Assembly: GCA_963664715.2 (NCBI GenBank)
Contig: CAXXUY010000006.1
Location: 62,001-126,000, forward strand
Reading direction: 5' to 3'
Length of the DNA stretch: 64,000 bases
Origin: JAPOXR01 sp963664715
GTDB taxonomy: Bacteria > Pseudomonadota > Alphaproteobacteria > Rhodobacterales > Rhodobacteraceae
Of this stretch, positions 63,074 to 64,000 are shown piece by piece. Numbering within the stretch: position 1 is the first letter of the stretch; every line of letters begins with the position of its first letter. Under the pieces are notes generated by a model. The model was not told the origin of the DNA. It was given only the letters and a program-made list of their open reading frames with translations, and did no database searches. The position numbers and the translations under genes were made by a program.

Positions 63074-64000
63074 GACTGGCGCCCGTAAGCCTCACCGGCC
63101 AGCTCGCGCTGCTGTTGTTGCTTGCTCTCGCCATCGCGCAGGGCGTCGCCATCGCTCTCTTTGCACTCGAGCGCAACGAGGCAGTACTGCATGCCCACCG
63201 GGACCATGTCATTGCGCGTGCCGGAACCGTGGCCCGACTGCTCAGGGAAACGCCGCCCGCTCTTCACGGTGCTGTCCTTGCAGCTGCGAGTAACGGCGAA
63301 GGGCGATTTACTCTGTCCCGCGAGCCTCTCGTAACCACGAAGGGAACCGGAGAACGGGCGGCCATCATCGCCCGCAACCTGACCATGGCGCTGGATGTCG
63401 AACGGGAACAGGTCAACGTGGCACCGCTCGGGAGTGAATTCCTGCACGACGACGACCACGATGAAGACCACGATCATGAAATGGAGCATTCAGGGTCTCA
63501 CTGGTTCGCGGCATCCGTGGCCATGAGTGATGGAAACTGGATGAACATTGCGGTTGGCCCGGCACCGGCAGTGCCGCCATGGGGCCGGACATTCCTGCTC
63601 TCCTTCCTGTTGTCTGCCCTCGCCGTTGCCGCCGTGGCAATCCTGATGGGACGTCGAATCTCGAAACCCATGCGGAACCTTGCAACGGCTGCCGACCAAT
63701 TCGGGCGGGGAAAGGAACTGGGCGACCTGCCCGAGGCCGGACCCCTGGAAATCCGGAGAACCGTGCGCGCCTTCAACCTCATGCGCGGCCGGCTCGACCG
63801 GTTCGTGCGTGATCGGACAGCAATGCTGGCTGCGATCTCGCACGATCTGCGGACTCCGATCACGAGCCTGCGCCTTCAAGCTGAACTCATAGAAGATGGA
63901 ACCTCCAGAACGAAGATCCAGACTTCGCTTGACGAGATGCAGCGCATGGCGGAAGACGCACTTGCCTTTATCCGGGAGGACATGCGCGAGGAAGCGACAC
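63070..64000 (+). CDS. Sensor histidine kinase, 3' end outside the window
   Basis: The visible 310 residues have TM1 (LTGQLALLLLLALAIAQGVAIALFALE), a periplasmic domain of about 130 residues, TM2 (TFLLSFLLSALAVAAVAIL), a HAMP domain (RRISKPMRNLATAADQFGRG) and the HisKA H-box AAISHDLRTPITSLRLQAE. The ATPase domain lies beyond the edge. Within the periplasmic part, LHDDDHDEDHDHEMEHSGSH is a likely metal-binding sensor loop, similar in composition to the tail of the EF-hand protein at 61654. It pairs with the preceding response regulator. Sensing of divalent metal is inferred from that loop. Confidence 0.93.
   Translation, partial: MRLAPVSLTGQLALLLLLALAIAQGVAIALFALERNEAVLHAHRDHVIARAGTVARLLRETPPALHGAVLAAASNGEGRFTLSREPLVTTKGTGERAAIIARNLTMALDVEREQVNVAPLGSEFLHDDDHDEDHDHEMEHSGSHWFAASVAMSDGNWMNIAVGPAPAVPPWGRTFLLSFLLSALAVAAVAILMGRRISKPMRNLATAADQFGRGKELGDLPEAGPLEIRRTVRAFNLMRGRLDRFVRDRTAMLAAISHDLRTPITSLRLQAELIEDGTSRTKIQTSLDEMQRMAEDALAFIREDMREEAT

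Noticed and set aside
1..64000. CRISPR array
   Set aside because: No regularly spaced short direct repeats were seen anywhere in the window.

Overview
The window looks like a chromosomal segment of an alphaproteobacterium, probably marine or host-associated. This is inferred from GC-rich codon use, from gene families common in that group (PhnWAY, tripartite tricarboxylate transporters, BetC-like sulfatases, Ehu-type ABC transporters, MTA/SAH-deaminase-like amidohydrolases), and from the mix of catabolic operons with many decayed genes. No rRNA, convincing tRNA or CRISPR array was seen.

Layout. (1) 1-4686: phosphonate module phnW-phnA-phnY with a divergent LysR gene; together the enzymes take 2-aminoethylphosphonate to acetate and phosphate. 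(2) 4687-11683: a GH38-like/DUF5054 hydrolase and a mutarotase-like partner, preceded by remnants of their operon (SDR, sugar-ABC permease, GntR, SMP-30). (3) 11684-17323: LysR, then TctC-TctB-TctA and a sulfatase, with a perfect 25-bp palindrome in front. (4) 18014-31674: a large divergent catabolic locus. The minus strand carries an M24 hydrolase, an Ehu-type ABC transporter with a BetC-like sulfatase inside it, an amidase and a GntR regulator. The plus strand carries an aminotransferase, a DoeB-like deacylase and a GMC oxidoreductase. A convergent SDR follows. This is the best candidate for an undescribed pathway, probably for a sulfated or N-acylated compatible-solute-like compound.

(5) 32681-43619: a TPR protein, then a defence-island-like accessory region with an ApeA-like HEPN candidate, a DUF262/DUF1524 (GmrSD-type) protein and a DUF4238 protein, separated by at least five broken serine-recombinase fragments. 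It also holds an orphan cobalamin riboswitch candidate with its own terminator, and a pair of inverted ~170-bp repeats. (6) 44497-49429: a decaying operon with an unusual enolase paralogue, an APH-fold kinase, a doubly broken SDR, a GntR effector domain without its DNA-binding half, and a histidine-kinase gene with an in-frame amber codon and no phospho-accepting His. (7) 50371-54017: an allantoinase/hydantoinase-like amidohydrolase with a polar amino-acid ABC transporter. (8) 54549-55743: fragments of a DUF6431-like protein, HigB and an EcoRI-type methyltransferase around an intact HigA. (9) 56096-61623: a TrzN/MTA-deaminase-like amidohydrolase split exactly by an IS1182-family element (4-bp CTAG duplication), then a FrlB-like SIS deglycase and FrlD-like PfkB kinase, which suggest use of Amadori-type (glycated) compounds. 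(10) 61654-64000: a secreted EF-hand protein divergent from an OmpR-type response regulator and a sensor kinase whose periplasmic domain has a His/Asp-rich stretch, likely a divalent-cation sensing unit.

Overall the window holds scavenging modules for organophosphonates, sulfate esters, carboxylates and glycated or osmolyte-like compounds, cut by mobile and defence DNA and showing marked gene decay.
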